A DNA stretch of 64,000 nt. Source: Mycobacterium ostraviense (GTDB lineage: Bacteria; Actinomycetota; Actinomycetes; Mycobacteriales; Mycobacteriaceae). Position 1 is the first letter of the stretch. Every line of letters begins with the position of its first letter. Positions 47,817 through 57,599 of this stretch are shown in pieces. Below the pieces are notes generated by a model. That model saw only the letters and a program-made list of their open reading frames with translations. It did not search any database and was not told where the DNA came from. The stretch is taken from contig NZ_NKRE01000001.1 of the NCBI RefSeq assembly GCF_002705925.1, forward strand, positions 2,559,282 through 2,623,281, written 5' to 3'. Both the position numbers and the translations under genes were made by a program.

Positions 47817-48578
47817 GTGGAGTTCTTTCGAAGCACCGGGCCAATTGCCATGGCGCACCGGGGGTTTACCTCGTTCAGGCTGCCCAAGAACAGCATGGCG
47901 GCGTTTCACGAGGCGGTGAAGGTCGGGTTTCGCTACCTCGAGACCGACGTTCGCGCCACCCGCGACGGCGTCGCGGTGATCCTGCATGACCGCCGGCTCC
48001 CGGTTGCGTCCGGAGTGCCGGGCGCGATCGACCAGTTGTCCTGGCGGCAGGCCAGTGCGGCGGATCTGGGCTCCGGAGAACCGATTCCGACGCTCGAAGA
48101 ACTCCTTGTCACCTTCCCGGACGCGCGGGTCAATATCGACATCAAAGCCGAGTCGGCCATCGAACCGACCGTCGCGGTCATCGAGCGGTTGAAGGTGCAC
48201 GACCGGGTGCTGATCGCGTCGTTTTCCGACCGGCGTCGCCAGCGGGCGGTGCGTCTGCTCACCCAGCGGGTCGCCAGTGCGGCGGGTACGGGTGCGTTCA
48301 TGGCGTTCATGGCGGCCCGGTCGGCGGGCCGCCGGGCGTATGCGCAGCGGCTGCTGCGCGACAGCGACTGCGTGCAGTTGCCGCCGCGGCTGGGTGGCGT
48401 GCCGGTGATCACGCCGGCGTTGCTGCGGGCCATGCATGCTTCCGGACGTCAGGTGCACGCCTGGACGATCGACGACCCCGCGACAATGCATGCGCTTCTC
48501 GACATCGGTGTGGACGGCATCATCACCGATCGCGCGGACCTGCTCCGTGAGGTGCTGACGTCACGGGGAGAGTGGTAG
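47817..48578 (+). CDS. Glycerophosphodiester phosphodiesterase, GlpQ2-like
   Basis: 253 residues of the GDPD TIM-barrel family: AMAHRGF with the catalytic His, LETDVRATRDGVAVILHD with metal-binding Glu and Asp and the second His, and IDIKAESAIEP. The family's Pro-Glu-Asn-Thr metal Glu is Lys here (LPKNSMAAF), a change I also recall in Rv0317c (GlpQ2). It has no signal peptide. GTG start at 47817, 1 base after the aftD stop, so it is translationally linked to aftD. In H37Rv this gene sits elsewhere. Likely substrate is a glycerophosphodiester. Confidence 0.87.
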   Translation: MEFFRSTGPIAMAHRGFTSFRLPKNSMAAFHEAVKVGFRYLETDVRATRDGVAVILHDRRLPVASGVPGAIDQLSWRQASAADLGSGEPIPTLEELLVTFPDARVNIDIKAESAIEPTVAVIERLKVHDRVLIASFSDRRRQRAVRLLTQRVASAAGTGAFMAFMAARSAGRRAYAQRLLRDSDCVQLPPRLGGVPVITPALLRAMHASGRQVHAWTIDDPATMHALLDIGVDGIITDRADLLREVLTSRGEW

Positions 48579-48653
48579 CGGCGCGGAAACTGTTGGCTAC
48601 CGGTTTGCCGACTGGTTAACTGGATACGCGGTCACCGTCCGAGGAGTACTGCC

Positions 48654-50099
48654 ATGGGATGGTTTTCGGCGCCCGAATACTGGCTGGGCAGAATGCTGCT
48701 CGAGCGGGGCGCCGCGGTCATCTACCTGACGGCGTTCGTCGCCGCCGCGCGGCAGTTCCGGGCACTCATCGGAGAGCAGGGAATGCTGCCGGTGCCACGA
48801 TATGTGGCCGACAGATCCTTCTGGCGAACACCGAGCCTCTTTCACCTTCGCTATTCCGACCGAATATTCGCCGGCGGGTGCTGGTTCGGCGCCCTGCTGT
48901 CGGCGGCCGTCGTCGCCGGTGTGGCCGACCTTGTCCCGTTGTGGGCCGCCATGCTGATGTGGCTCACACTGTGGGTGCTGTATCTGTCGATCGTCAACGT
49001 GGGCCAGGTGTGGTACGGATTCGGTTGGGAATCATTGCTACTCGAAACCGGATTCCTGATGATCTTCCTGGGCAACGCCCGGGTGGCACCGCCGATTCTG
49101 ACGCTGTGGCTGGTGCGCTGGCTGCTGTTTCGGGTCGAGTTCGGCGCGGGTCTGATCAAGATGCGCGGTGACCCGTGCTGGCGCAACCTCACGTGCCTGT
49201 ACTACCACCATGAGACGCAACCCATGCCGGGGCCGCTGAGCTGGTTCTTCCATCACCTGCCCAAGCCGCTGCACCGGATCGAGGTGGCGGGCAACCATTT
49301 TGCGCAACTCGTCGTGCCGTTCGGATTGTTCGCCCCGCAACCGGTCGCCAGCATTGCCGCGGCCGTCATCATCGCCACCCAGCTGTGGTTGGTGCTGTCG
49401 GGAAACTTCTCCTGGCTCAACTGGCTGACGATCCTGCTGGCGTGCAGCGCGGTCGACCACTCGTCGCTGGCGACGGTGCTGCCGGTACCTGCTCAACCCG
49501 CGCTGGCCGGGCCGCCGCTGTGGTTCACCGCCCTGGTCTTCGTGTTCGCCGCGGCGGTATTGATTCTGAGCTACTGGCCGGCACGCAACATGCTGTCCAC
49601 CCGGCAGCGGATGAACATGTCGTTCAACCCCTTTCATTTGGTGAACACCTACGGCGCATTCGGCAGCATCAGCCGCACCCGCCACGAGGTGGTGATCGAA
49701 GGAACCGCCGAGGACGAGATCACCGGCGACACGGTGTGGAAAGAGTACGAATTCAAGGGCAAGCCCGGCTCGGTACGCCGATTGCCGCGGCAATGGGCGC
49801 CCTACCACCTTCGCCTGGACTGGCTGATGTGGTTTGCCGCGATATCTCCGGGCTACGCGCTGCCCTGGATGACACCGTTGCTGACGCGGCTGTTGCGCAA
49901 CGATCGGCCGACGCTGAAGCTGTTGCGGTGCAACCCGTTTCCGGATGCACCACCGCGATACGTGCGTGCTCAGCTTTATCGGTACCGCTTCACCACTTTT
50001 GAGGAGCTGCGGCGCGACCACGCCTGGTGGCATCGCACATTGGTGGGTAGCTACGTGCGGCCGATGTCGCTCGGGAGAGTGACATCCCCGCCCGGGTGA
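48654..50099 (+). CDS. Lipase maturation factor (LMF1)-like membrane protein, Rv0235c homologue
   Basis: 481 residues, 482 recalled for Rv0235c. Multiple membrane helices in the first two thirds. The LMF1/DUF1222 signature is clear: FRVEFGAGLIKMRGDPCWRN followed by LTCLYYHHETQPMPGPLSWF. The C-terminal soluble part (MSFNPFHLVNTYGAFGSISR onward) carries the conserved beta-rich domain. In vertebrates LMF1 helps fold lipases in the ER; the bacterial role is unknown. AGGAGT precedes the ATG. Confidence 0.88.
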   Translation: MGWFSAPEYWLGRMLLERGAAVIYLTAFVAAARQFRALIGEQGMLPVPRYVADRSFWRTPSLFHLRYSDRIFAGGCWFGALLSAAVVAGVADLVPLWAAMLMWLTLWVLYLSIVNVGQVWYGFGWESLLLETGFLMIFLGNARVAPPILTLWLVRWLLFRVEFGAGLIKMRGDPCWRNLTCLYYHHETQPMPGPLSWFFHHLPKPLHRIEVAGNHFAQLVVPFGLFAPQPVASIAAAVIIATQLWLVLSGNFSWLNWLTILLACSAVDHSSLATVLPVPAQPALAGPPLWFTALVFVFAAAVLILSYWPARNMLSTRQRMNMSFNPFHLVNTYGAFGSISRTRHEVVIEGTAEDEITGDTVWKEYEFKGKPGSVRRLPRQWAPYHLRLDWLMWFAAISPGYALPWMTPLLTRLLRNDRPTLKLLRCNPFPDAPPRYVRAQLYRYRFTTFEELRRDHAWWHRTLVGSYVRPMSLGRVTSPPG

Positions 50100-50480
50100 G
50101 GGGTCGAATGACATCATGGTGAATGTGACCATCTGGTTAGTCACCTGGGCCACACCTGTTTCTCCGTCGGTGGACATCCATTGTGCCCACCTATCCGCGA
50201 CAACGAGGCATCGCGCTGCTCCCCGGCTTGCGACGTCGTCACGGGATTATCGATACGGTCGACGGATGACCTTCGTCGTGTCGCTGCACATCCGGCCACG
50301 TCTAGGGTTGTCGGCGACGTCCCGAACCGCCGAGCCAGCGAGGTCCGTTTCCTCCTTGGCGGACAACTGCATATCGGTTGCCCGGCCGTCGCGGGGCAGC
50401 TCCGCGGTAGCGTCGCTACTACAAGCCCTGGATGTTTGTGTCATCGGAAATGCCGCACCAACCGACCGGATAGAGGGGAC
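50100..50480. other. Intergenic region before the GNAT gene
   Basis: 381 bases without a supported gene. Frames here are open in places but have no ribosome sites or recognisable residues. AGAGGGGAC just before 50481 is the ribosome site of the GNAT gene. Confidence 0.5.
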
Positions 50481-50813
50481 ATGACAGAACCGACCGTCAC
50501 CAACGCCACCCAAAGCAAGCGTTACGAGATCAGCGCCGACGGCGAACGGGCCGGGCTGACCGCCTATGTCGACACTGCCGACACCGGCGGCCAGCGCATC
50601 TTCTACCACACCGAGGTCGACGAGAAATTCGCCGGCCGCGGCCTGGCCAGCACGCTCATCGCCGCGGCGCTGGCGGACACCCGCGCCGCGGGAAAGCGCA
50701 TCGTGGCGATCTGCCCGTTCGTCGCCGCCTACGTCGACAAACACGACGATTACGACGACATCCTCGACCCGATCACTCCGCAGGCGCACGCGGCGGTGCG
50801 AGCTCGGGCTTGA
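50481..50813 (+). CDS. Small GNAT-type N-acetyltransferase (YjdJ/Gcn5-related)
   Basis: 110 residues. The compact GNAT family fold is shown by GLTAYVDTADTGGQRIFYHT, the acetyl-CoA loop EKFAGRGLASTLIAAALADT (Arg/Gln-x-x-Gly-x-Gly/Ala) and the C-terminal AICPFVAAYVDKHDDYDDIL. Proteins of this short YjdJ type are often uncharacterised. ATG at 50481 with a purine-rich ribosome site. It converges on the PknK-like gene with a 5-base gap. Confidence 0.87.
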   Translation: MTEPTVTNATQSKRYEISADGERAGLTAYVDTADTGGQRIFYHTEVDEKFAGRGLASTLIAAALADTRAAGKRIVAICPFVAAYVDKHDDYDDILDPITPQAHAAVRARA

Positions 50814-50818
50814 ATTCT

Positions 50819-53800
50819 TCAGCCGAGTCCCGCGTCCGTAAGCAGCCCCGACAGTCCCTGTTCGCGGCAGCGCGCGACGACCGCGGGCGCCAGGGCGTTG
50901 GCGTCGTCGGTTCTCCCTGTGGCCCTGAGCGTTTCGACCAGCAGCAGCTGCGCACCCAATGCCGCCCAGGGCCGTCGTGCGCCGTCGATTCCGGCTAGCA
51001 GCTCAGTGGCACGCCGGCATGCCTGCTCCTGATCGTCTGCCGAGGCGCTCCCCGACAACAGCCGAATAGCGGAGTCCTCGTCGAGTTCGGCGATGATCGT
51101 GGCGATTCCGTCGCCCCGGGGAGCCTGACGAATGGTGCGGGTGGCGCGCAACCGGACGGCGACCTCCTGCGGGATCTCGATGCCCAGCCGGATTCGCTCG
51201 TTGTTGACGGCCGCCGCCAGCCGCGGCAGCCGCAGCCGCTCCGCAGCCGCCATGCCATCGGTGAGGCGATCGATCGCGGTGCCGCGATCCCCTTGCACTG
51301 CCTTGACTCGTGCGCCCGTCACGTACCTGGCGATCATGGTGTCGACACCGGCTCCCACGGATTCCAACTGGTAGCCCTCGTCCAGCAGACGGGTGGCCTC
51401 CGCCAATTCGCCAGTCTGGTAGAGCAATTCGCCCAGAAGAGCGCAGGCGAGCCGCACGGCGTAGGAGTGCTGTCCCGCCGTCGCGCCCATCTCGTAGGCT
51501 TCCCGGAAATTCCTCAGGGCGCCGGGAATGTCGAGCGCATACCTGGCCACGATGCCGCCGAAGCAATGTGCGTAGACGCCGGCGAAGGGGCCCATCATCT
51601 CCTGGTAGGGCTCCGCCCACGCGAGCAGTCGATTCGCGGCGTCGAACTCGAAACGGTGGACTGCGGCGAACGCTGCCAGGCTTCCCGCCACGCCGCCCAC
51701 CCGCGGATGGAAGCTGTCCGGCCGTGCCAGTGCCTCGGCTACCAGATGATCGATGGCGTCCACCCTGTCGGCGAAGACCTCGCCGACTGCGCGCAGCACG
51801 TCGGCCTCCACCCGCAGATCTGCCCGCGTCACGTCGCTGAGGTCCGCGCGATCCAGGGCCGTCTCGAATGACTTCAGCGCCGCGGCGGCTGGCGCCAACC
51901 GTTGCAGCAGAACGTTCGTCCACGCCAGGGTCAGCTGCAGCCGCGCTCTCGAAACCACCAATCGCGGCGGCAGTTTCTTGACGATTTCCAGCAGCGTCGT
52001 CATCTTCGACTGCTCGAGCAGGTTGGTCTCGTCCTGCTCGACCAGGTCGACCGCGCGGGCGGGGTCGCCCGAGGCCAGCGCGTGGTCGACGGCTTCGTTG
52101 AGGTGGCCGTGTTCGGCGAACCAGTCCGAAGCCGCGCGATGGAGTTGACCGACCCGGTCGGGGTGATCACGTTCGAGCCGGTGGCGCAGGAACTCGGCGA
52201 ACAGGTGATGGTAGCGAAACCAGCTCGGGTCCTTGTCGATTCGCTGCAGGAACAGGCCGCGCTGCTCGATGTCTTCCAGCATCGCCTGCCCACGCGGCAC
52301 CTCGGCCAGCGCGGACGCCAGCCCACCACAGGTGCGCTCGGTGATCGATGTCGCCAGCAAGAACTCGAGCAACTCTGGTTCCAGGCTGTCCAGCACGTTC
52401 TCGGCGAGGAAATCGCCGATCATCTCGCTCGCACCGGACATCCGGCTCACCAGGCTGCCGGCGTCGGCGCCGCCGCGCAGCGACAACGCCGCCAATTGCA
52501 GCGCGGCCACCCATCCGTCGGTCGAGGTGGTCAGTGCCCGCACGTCGCCATCCGGCAGCCGCAGGCCATCGACATCGTTGAGCAGCGATCGGGCCTCGTC
52601 TACGTCGAACCGCAATGCATCACCGTCGATTTCGACTAGTTCATCGCGTATCCGCAACTTGCTCACCGGTAGTCCGGCGCGCGACCAGCTGGTCACGATG
52701 ACTTGCAGATGATTGCAGCCGCGCTCGAGCAGAAAACCGAGCGCGCCGATGGTCTTGGTATCCGATACCCGGTGCCAGTCGTCGATGACCACCACCAGCC
52801 GGTCGTCATTCTGGTGTATCTCGTCGATGAGCGCGGTGAGCACATATCGGGCGGCGTCGTCGCCGTGCTCGTCGAGCACCTGCCCCAGCGACGCGGCAAG
52901 CGCCGGGCGAACCTGCCGGATCGACTCGAGTAGGTGCGCCAGAAACCACACCACGTTGTTGTCGTCGTCGTCGATGGTCAGCCAGCCCACCCCAACCGGG
53001 GGCCGCGAAAGCTCCTCGCGCCACTGGGCCGCCAGCGTGCTCTTGCCGAAACCGGAGGGCGCGTGGATGAGGACCAGCCGTCGCCGCCCACCCGCCCGCA
53101 ACACGTCGAGCAGCCGGTTACGGACAACCAGCGATCGGGTCGGAACCGGCGGTCGGTACTTCGTCGTCGGGGTCGGCGGTGTCGGCGTGGCTCCGGTGTC
53201 CCGCCGCACCGCCGAGGGGGCCACCGGCGACGTCCGGCGCTCCACGCCCAGGTCGACGGGTAGGGCCATCTCGTCGACCGCGACACCGCTGGCGCGCTGA
53301 ACCCCGCGCAGCTCGTCACCGAACGCCGCCGCACCCGGTGGGCGCGCCGCGGGATCGCGCGCCATCGCCCGTTCGATGACCGCGGCCACCTCATCCGGCA
53401 GTCCCTGCTCCCGCAGATCCGGTACCGGCTGCGACGTGATGCGCAGGAACTGAGCGATGACCTTCTCACCGCTGCGGCGCTCGAATGCGGCGTGCCCGGT
53501 TAGCGCGCAAAACAGCGTAGCGCCAAGGGAATACAGATCCGATGCCGGTGTGGGCGTCTTGCCTTCGAGCACTTCGGGCGCGGTGAACGCCGGCGAGCCG
53601 GTGATGATCCCGGTGGCGGTCTGGAAGCCGCCGGACATCCTGGCGATGCCGAAGTCGGTCAGCTCCGGTTCGCCGTACTCGGTCAGCAGGATGTTCGCCG
53701 GCTTGACGTCACGGTGCAGGATGCCGGCGCGATGGGCGGCCTCGAGTGCACCGGCCAGCTTCACGCCGACGCGCAGCGTCTCACCCCAATCCAGCGGCCC

Positions 53801-54154
53801 GTGCCTACGGATCAGCGATTCCAGCGAATTCTTGGCGTGGTAGGGCATGACGATGAACGGTCGGCCGCTCACCGTGGTGCCGACCTGCAGGATGGTCACG
53901 ATGTTCGGATGGCCGGAAAGCTTGCCCATCGCATGCTGCTCACGCAGGAAGCGATCGAGGTTCTCCGGGTCCAGGTCGGTGGTCAGCACTTTGACCGCGA
54001 CCGTACGGTCCAGCAGCGGCTGAGCGCACCGGTAGACGACGCCGAAACCGCCCCGCCCGATCTCGGCGACGTCGTCGAATCCCGCCTCGCGCAATTCCGC
54101 GGGGATGTCGGGGACCAGGCCCCGCTGCGTCGGGTGCGAATCGACGTCGACCAT
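50819..54154 (-). CDS. pknK: PknK-like serine/threonine kinase with MalT-type ATPase region
   Basis: 1111 residues, very close to PknK (Rv3080c, 1110). N-terminal Hanks-type kinase (about residues 28-290): IGRGGFGVVYRC loop, Lys in VAVKVL, HRDVKPANIL, TDFGIARM, and activation-loop Thr in TATGIITGSPAFTAPE. Next a Pro-rich linker, then a MalT/LAL-like AAA ATPase with Walker A APSGFGKST (about 364-372) and VVVIDDWH as Walker B. The rest (about 630-1111) is a helical TPR-like repeat region. No C-terminal LuxR HTH is visible. In M. tuberculosis, PknK affects transcription and growth control. Its position away from the Rv3079c-Rv3089 neighbourhood suggests a moved gene or a paralogue. Confidence 0.9.
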   Translation of the reverse strand: MVDVDSHPTQRGLVPDIPAELREAGFDDVAEIGRGGFGVVYRCAQPLLDRTVAVKVLTTDLDPENLDRFLREQHAMGKLSGHPNIVTILQVGTTVSGRPFIVMPYHAKNSLESLIRRHGPLDWGETLRVGVKLAGALEAAHRAGILHRDVKPANILLTEYGEPELTDFGIARMSGGFQTATGIITGSPAFTAPEVLEGKTPTPASDLYSLGATLFCALTGHAAFERRSGEKVIAQFLRITSQPVPDLREQGLPDEVAAVIERAMARDPAARPPGAAAFGDELRGVQRASGVAVDEMALPVDLGVERRTSPVAPSAVRRDTGATPTPPTPTTKYRPPVPTRSLVVRNRLLDVLRAGGRRRLVLIHAPSGFGKSTLAAQWREELSRPPVGVGWLTIDDDDNNVVWFLAHLLESIRQVRPALAASLGQVLDEHGDDAARYVLTALIDEIHQNDDRLVVVIDDWHRVSDTKTIGALGFLLERGCNHLQVIVTSWSRAGLPVSKLRIRDELVEIDGDALRFDVDEARSLLNDVDGLRLPDGDVRALTTSTDGWVAALQLAALSLRGGADAGSLVSRMSGASEMIGDFLAENVLDSLEPELLEFLLATSITERTCGGLASALAEVPRGQAMLEDIEQRGLFLQRIDKDPSWFRYHHLFAEFLRHRLERDHPDRVGQLHRAASDWFAEHGHLNEAVDHALASGDPARAVDLVEQDETNLLEQSKMTTLLEIVKKLPPRLVVSRARLQLTLAWTNVLLQRLAPAAAALKSFETALDRADLSDVTRADLRVEADVLRAVGEVFADRVDAIDHLVAEALARPDSFHPRVGGVAGSLAAFAAVHRFEFDAANRLLAWAEPYQEMMGPFAGVYAHCFGGIVARYALDIPGALRNFREAYEMGATAGQHSYAVRLACALLGELLYQTGELAEATRLLDEGYQLESVGAGVDTMIARYVTGARVKAVQGDRGTAIDRLTDGMAAAERLRLPRLAAAVNNERIRLGIEIPQEVAVRLRATRTIRQAPRGDGIATIIAELDEDSAIRLLSGSASADDQEQACRRATELLAGIDGARRPWAALGAQLLLVETLRATGRTDDANALAPAVVARCREQGLSGLLTDAGLG

Positions 54155-54481
54155 CGCCGGTGACTATCCTCCCCAGGGAGCCTGTTGAGCTCCGCTGACA
54201 CTGACACCCTAGCGCCGATTGCGGTCAGCGAAAACGGGATGGGAGCCAACGCAAAAACGCGCTGCGGTGCCCGCCAGGTGCTTGATACGGCAATCCGTGC
54301 GCCATCATCTGCCGGGCTCAGGACCGACTGGCTCAGCCGAGTGCTGCCGCTTAGCGGCAACCGCTCCTCGCGCGGGCTGCCCGAAGTTGAGGCAAACGCC
54401 CCACGCGACCGCGGCGGCTGCGGACCGATGATCAGGGCAGCGCGGCCGGGGTGGCCGTAACCACTGCATAAGAGGTACGCG
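54155..54481. other. Intergenic region upstream of pknK-like gene
   Basis: 327 bases. No supported gene or recognisable promoter; it should contain the pknK promoter on the minus strand. Confidence 0.45.
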
Positions 54482-54625
54482 GTGAACACGATCTCGACGA
54501 TGAGGACGGGCCATCATCGACTGGCGGACGGATCGTTGCTCAGGGTGGACATCGAGTTAGGCCGCTGGGTGGGCAGTCTCTACACACCCGACATGCAGGT
54601 CATCAGATTATCGGCACCGACCTAG
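54482..54625 (+). CDS. Doubtful 47-residue ORF
   Basis: GTG at 54482 opens 47 residues (VNTISTMRTGHHRLADGSLL and ending YTPDMQVIRLSAPT). An AGAGGT precedes it at 54471-54476, weak but well spaced. No family is recognised, and it may be chance or a fragment of a lost gene in this disordered interval. Confidence 0.25.
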   Translation: MNTISTMRTGHHRLADGSLLRVDIELGRWVGSLYTPDMQVIRLSAPT

Positions 54626-54799
54626 AGGTTCACGCGTGGGCCGTTCGGACGATAGCGCAATAGCCGACCCGCGGCGCGAGCATAACCGCTATCCAGCAAG
54701 AGAGGTCGGATTGGCCGTCGAGGCGGGCGAGTTCCCGCAGTGCGTCGACCTCCGGCCGCATTGCCCGGTCGAATCGCATGAAGATTCTCGCGCAGCTCC

Positions 54800-55340
54800 A
54801 TCAGATCCCATCGATAGCTCGCGATCCGCTCTGCGAGGTCCTTCTGTGACTGGGCGACCAGCGCCCTGATCTCGTCGGCCGTGGCGTCAGCGTCGATCCG
54901 GTAGGTCACCTTGATACCGCTGAAACCATTGCGGACGGTGGGATCCGCCCCGAGGATACCGAGAAGGTCTTCCCCGGCCTCGACGGTGGCGCGCACCGAG
55001 CGTAACTGGATCCCACGCCGCTGAGCGATCGAGGCGATGCCGGCGGTCAGGCAGCCGCCGAGCGCAACCAGTACGTATCGACGGGGGCGGCGCCGTTGTC
55101 ATGCCCGGCAAACGCCAACGGATGATCGATGTCGTAGGTGAACGGCGTCTTGTGGTGCTGCTCCTCTCCCAAGCCGCAAAACGTGTCGATGGTGGCTCGA
55201 CTGTGGGTTCCGTTGACCCAGTGATGATTTGCACGCCACTCAAATTGTGCCAATTGTGGTTTCCCGGCCAATGTGGTGTGGGCTCCGAGCAGGGCGTCGA
55301 CGTTGACGCCGTTGTCGATGGAAGCGTTCGTGGTGGTCAT
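54800..55340 (-). pseudogene. OsmC-family protein, frameshifted with altered C-terminus
   Basis: From ATG 55340 the frame reads MTTTNASIDNGVNVDALLGA and continues with THSRATIDTFCGLGEEQHHK, an OsmC/Ohr-type peroxidase-like N-terminus. At about 55076 a base is missing: after PVDT the frame goes to YWLRSAAA and stops, whereas the shifted frame reads VLVALGGCLTAGIASIAQRR, including the expected Cys. The shifted frame continues with RATVEAGEDLLGILGADPTV and RNGFSGIKVTYRIDADA. After VAQSQK (about 54845) the sequence no longer matches the family end. So there is a frameshift and probably a C-terminal junction. Confidence 0.75.
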
Positions 55341-55883
55341 GGCTTTCCTTGCTGTGTTCCAGCCGGTTTCATGTTGAGTTGCGACGACTCCGGCCTGCAA
55401 TTCCGCCGCGGATGAGAGTCGGTGCCCGTCGGCTAGCGCAGCTAGTCATGCATATGATGGTCCTGGCGCCAATAATGTCCGCGCATGAGGCATCTGCCCC
55501 AACTTCCGCAGAGCTTGCGAGCCTTAGGGTAGGACCTGTCGGCGAACACCGATACCCCTTGTCGCCGACGATATCTCGGCTGATGAAGCCGGACAGATTG
55601 GGGCGATGCCGCCAGGCCAGCGATGGAGTCGGGTGTTTGGAAGCCCGCCTAGCCCGTAGTTCCCCCTGGTTTGGTGACGGGTTGGGGTGTGACCTGCAGT
55701 TTTGCGGTCTGGCTGTGGGGTGTACTGCCTACGTGTAGCCGAAGCGGTGGGACTCCAATACATGTCTACGTAATCGGCAGCCATCGGACGCGAAACACCT
55801 GCTCATAACGATGCAGACCCCTCAGGACCGCCCCGCAGGGGGGAACTTCGGCCTAGCCGGGAAGGGCCGGCCGCCGCCTGAAG
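55341..55883. other. Gene-poor interval
   Basis: 543 bases between the osmC pseudogene and the ThDP enzyme gene. No frame with a ribosome site or recognisable homology is seen. A GT-rich stretch around 55670-55740 is less GC-rich at codon-like periods than the flanking genes and could be foreign or non-coding. Confidence 0.4.
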
Positions 55884-57533
55884 CTACAGTGTGCCGTCCA
55901 ACTGTCCAAGTCGGTCCGTCAGGCGCAGGTTCTCAGAGTAGTCGACCGGACAGGAGATCAGCGAGACGCCGTCGTCGTCGAGCGCGGCTTTCAGTGTCGG
56001 CAGCAATTCTTCGGCGCTCGTGATTCGATATCCCCTGGCGCCAAAGCTGTTCGCGTAGCTCACCACATCGGGATTGCCGAACTTGACGTAATAGTGTTCG
56101 CCGAGTTCGAGGTCCATCTTCCACTCGATGAGCCCGTACCCGCCGTCTTCCCAGATCAGCACCACCAGCGGTATCCGCTCCCGGACGGCGGTCTCGATGT
56201 CCTGCGAGTTCATCAGAAACGCGCCGTCGCCGACGACGGCCAGCACCTTGGCCTCCGGCCGGGCCAGCCGGACACCGATGGCCCCCGGAAGGGCAAAACC
56301 CATGGTGGACAAGCCATTTGATATCAGACAGGTGTTGCGCTCATACGTCGGGTACAGCCGGGCCATCCACATCTTGGTGGCCCCGGTGTCCACCAGCACC
56401 ACGTCGCTGCGGCCCAACGCCGCCCGGGTGTCGGCGACCACCCGCTGCGGTGCCAGCGGATAACGCGAATCATGTTGTCCCCGAGCGAATTCCTCTTCGA
56501 GCAAGCCGGAGCCGGGTACGTCGGTTCCGCAGTCGAAGCGGTGGCCGGACAGCGCGTCCGTCAGCGCATCCAGGGACGCGCTGATGTCGCCGATGATCCC
56601 GACGTCAACCGGATAGTGCGCGTCGACCTCGGCCGGGAATCGGTGGATATGAATGATCTTCTTGTCGGCGCCCGGATTGATCTGGACGGGGTCGAACTCC
56701 TGCAGCTCGTAACCGACGGCGATCACGACGTCGGCGTCGTCGAACCCGAAGTTGACGTAGTCATGCCGCATGAACCCCATGGTGCCGATGCTGTTGGGGT
56801 GGTCGTCGGGCATCACGCCCTTGCCGTGGAAGGTGTTGGCCACCGGCACGCCGAGCCCGTCGGAGAAGCGGACCAGCGCCGCGGTCGCGTCGCCCCGTGC
56901 GGCGCCATGTCCGGCCAGCACCACGGGCCGGCGCGCCGCGCGCAGGATCTCGACGGCGCGTGCCACCTGACCGGCCGCCGGCGCCTCGGCGCGCACCACA
57001 TTGCGGGGCAGCGGGGCCAGGTCGGAGTAGTCGGCGACGTCGGCATCGAGTTGCTCGGGCACCGCCAGGTACACCGCCGCCGGGCGTTCTGTCTCGGCGA
57101 CCTTGAACGCCTTGCGGAACATCTCCGGTATGGCGCGCGCGGTGGGGACGCCGGCGGCCCAGCGGGTGATCGGGGCGAACATCGACACCAGGTCGACGTA
57201 CTGGTGCGACTCCTTGAACTCCCGGTCCTGACCCACCTGCGCGGAGATCGCGACCATCGGGGTGCTGTTGGTGGTCGCGTCCGCGACGCCGAGCTGCATG
57301 TTGATCGCGCCCGGCCCCAGCGTCGTCGACACCACCGCGGCGCGGCCGGTGACCCGCCCGTACATCTCGGCCATGAACGCCGCCGCCTGCTCGTGCCGGG
57401 TGAGCACATAACGGATGTCCGATGCGGCCAACGCCTGTACGAAGCGGATGTTCTCCTCGCCCGGTATCCCGAAGACGACGGAAACCCCCTCGCTTTCCAG
57501 GCACTTCACCATGAGCTGGGCGGCGGTAGTCAC
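55884..57533 (-). CDS. Thiamine diphosphate enzyme, acetolactate synthase large-subunit-like
   Basis: About 549 residues. ThDP-enzyme layout: N-terminal pyrimidine-binding domain with the catalytic Glu in TRHEQAAAFMAEMYGRVTG, a central domain, and the C-terminal pyrophosphate-binding motif VGDGAFLMNSQDIETAVRER. The Asn of the GDG-N27 motif is Glu/Asp here (LIWEDGGYGLIEWK), a variation within this subgroup. It would condense pyruvate to acetolactate or carry out a related decarboxylation; no regulatory subunit gene is adjacent. GTG at 57533 gives MTTAAQLMVKCLESEGV. It diverges from gabD1 with a 66-bp gap, so the two may be co-regulated. Confidence 0.83.
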   Translation of the reverse strand: MTTAAQLMVKCLESEGVSVVFGIPGEENIRFVQALAASDIRYVLTRHEQAAAFMAEMYGRVTGRAAVVSTTLGPGAINMQLGVADATTNSTPMVAISAQVGQDREFKESHQYVDLVSMFAPITRWAAGVPTARAIPEMFRKAFKVAETERPAAVYLAVPEQLDADVADYSDLAPLPRNVVRAEAPAAGQVARAVEILRAARRPVVLAGHGAARGDATAALVRFSDGLGVPVANTFHGKGVMPDDHPNSIGTMGFMRHDYVNFGFDDADVVIAVGYELQEFDPVQINPGADKKIIHIHRFPAEVDAHYPVDVGIIGDISASLDALTDALSGHRFDCGTDVPGSGLLEEEFARGQHDSRYPLAPQRVVADTRAALGRSDVVLVDTGATKMWMARLYPTYERNTCLISNGLSTMGFALPGAIGVRLARPEAKVLAVVGDGAFLMNSQDIETAVRERIPLVVLIWEDGGYGLIEWKMDLELGEHYYVKFGNPDVVSYANSFGARGYRITSAEELLPTLKAALDDDGVSLISCPVDYSENLRLTDRLGQLDGTL

Positions 57534-57599
57534 ACTGGCCACGATAGTGGCAGGCTGGGCGGGGAACCTTCCGCTAGACCACCAGCAGAGGATGTCACC

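Noticed and set aside
54482..54625. Treating the 47-aa ORF as a confident gene
   Set aside because: Short, with weak ribosome site and no family; kept only as a doubtful feature.
56472..57599. 376-codon upstream extension of gabD1
   Set aside because: It is antisense to the ThDP enzyme and has no homology; the GTG at 57600 gives the family length of 457.
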